Source: Archaeoglobales archaeon
GTDB taxonomy: Archaea; Halobacteriota; Archaeoglobi; Archaeoglobales; Archaeoglobaceae
NCBI GenBank assembly: GCA_003662985.1
Contig: QMZD01000129.1
Span: 1-5,722, forward strand
Direction: 5' to 3'
DNA length: 5,722 nucleotides
Below the pieces are notes generated by a model. The model was not told the DNA's origin, searched no databases, and saw only the letters and a program-made list of their open reading frames with translations. Shown here piece by piece: positions 5,597 through 5,722 of this stretch. Every line of letters starts with the position of its first letter. The stretch's first letter is position 1. The translations under genes and the position numbers were made by a program.

Positions 5597-5722
5597 TCAA
5601 CGGCTCAGTTTCCTCCTCCTTCGCGATGAGGTTCTTACCTCTGAAGTCTCCGCTGAAACCAGCTCGTAAAGAATCGCCTTCTTTCCAGAGGGTCTCAAAA
5701 TCCTTCCCAATCTCTGAATATA
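5597..5722 (-). CDS. xpb: XPB/Rad25 DNA helicase, C-terminal end (partial)
   Basis: Only the last 41 codons are present; the gene continues beyond the right edge of the window. They begin with [12 protein letters not shown], helicase superfamily 2 motif VI in the XPB form (QxxGRxxR, with the arginines that contact ATP), followed by a hydrophobic strand ([11 protein letters not shown]) and a basic tail ([12 protein letters not shown]) ending in TGA at 5599-5597. XPB is a 3'-5' DNA helicase/translocase of nucleotide excision repair and, in eukaryotes, TFIIH. In archaea its gene is commonly next to bax1, as here. Other SF2 helicases share motif VI, but the [19 protein letters not shown] context and the Bax1 neighbour make XPB the best call. 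Confidence 0.88.
   Translation of the reverse strand, partial: YIQRLGRILRPSGKKAILYELVSAETSEVRTSSRRRRKLSR

Noticed and set aside
1..5722. CRISPR arrays, insertion sequences, tRNA or rRNA genes
   Set aside because: No regularly spaced repeats, transposase-like frames, terminal inverted repeats or recognisable tRNA/rRNA sequences were seen on either strand.

Overview
The window looks like a chromosomal segment of a thermophilic euryarchaeon, most likely of the Archaeoglobales. The reasons are archaeal TATA boxes about 25-30 bp from start codons (largely leaderless genes), T-tract terminators, an archaeal XPB helicase-Bax1 nuclease pair, an MsvR-like (ArsR-type HTH plus V4R) regulator, and a CydAA'-type cytochrome bd locus made of two CydA-like subunits and no CydB. 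The taxonomic call is inference from gene content only.

Layout. (1) 20-664, minus: an intact ArsR-HTH/V4R regulator resembling the redox regulator MsvR. (2) 665-757: a compact divergent promoter region with two TATA boxes and an inverted repeat (CGGTT-N12-AACCG, 701-722) almost exactly midway between them. (3) 758-1183, plus: an intact rubrerythrin-type diiron protein without a rubredoxin domain, followed by a T-rich terminator. (4) 1184-1256: a promoter with a related palindrome (AACCG-C-TGGTT). (5) 1257-2770 and 2758-3957, plus: cydA and a cydA' paralogue. Both are clearly recognisable but are broken by about eight single-base indels and no in-frame nonsense mutations. (6) 3991-5502, minus: intact Bax1 (DUF790) nuclease. 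(7) 5597-5722, minus: the C-terminal end of XPB/Rad25 helicase, cut by the window edge.

How the parts fit. The left two thirds reads as an oxygen/redox-defence cassette. A cysteine-rich V4R regulator is divergent from a peroxide-reducing rubrerythrin and is followed by a membrane oxidase that would remove O2. The shared AACCG half-site in both intergenic regions suggests common control. The right third is the archaeal XPB-Bax1 DNA-repair pair, convergent with and functionally separate from the cyd locus.

The main oddity is the cyd locus. Joining six frames gives a CydA of about 504 residues with its key motifs present, and joining four gives a CydA' of about 400 residues. The lesions are confined to 2.7 kb while all neighbours are intact. 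This is either recent loss of the oxidase or local sequence error, and the sequence alone cannot fully decide. The reconstructed CydA also has an unusually long loop between its 4th and 5th helices and a short Q-loop.
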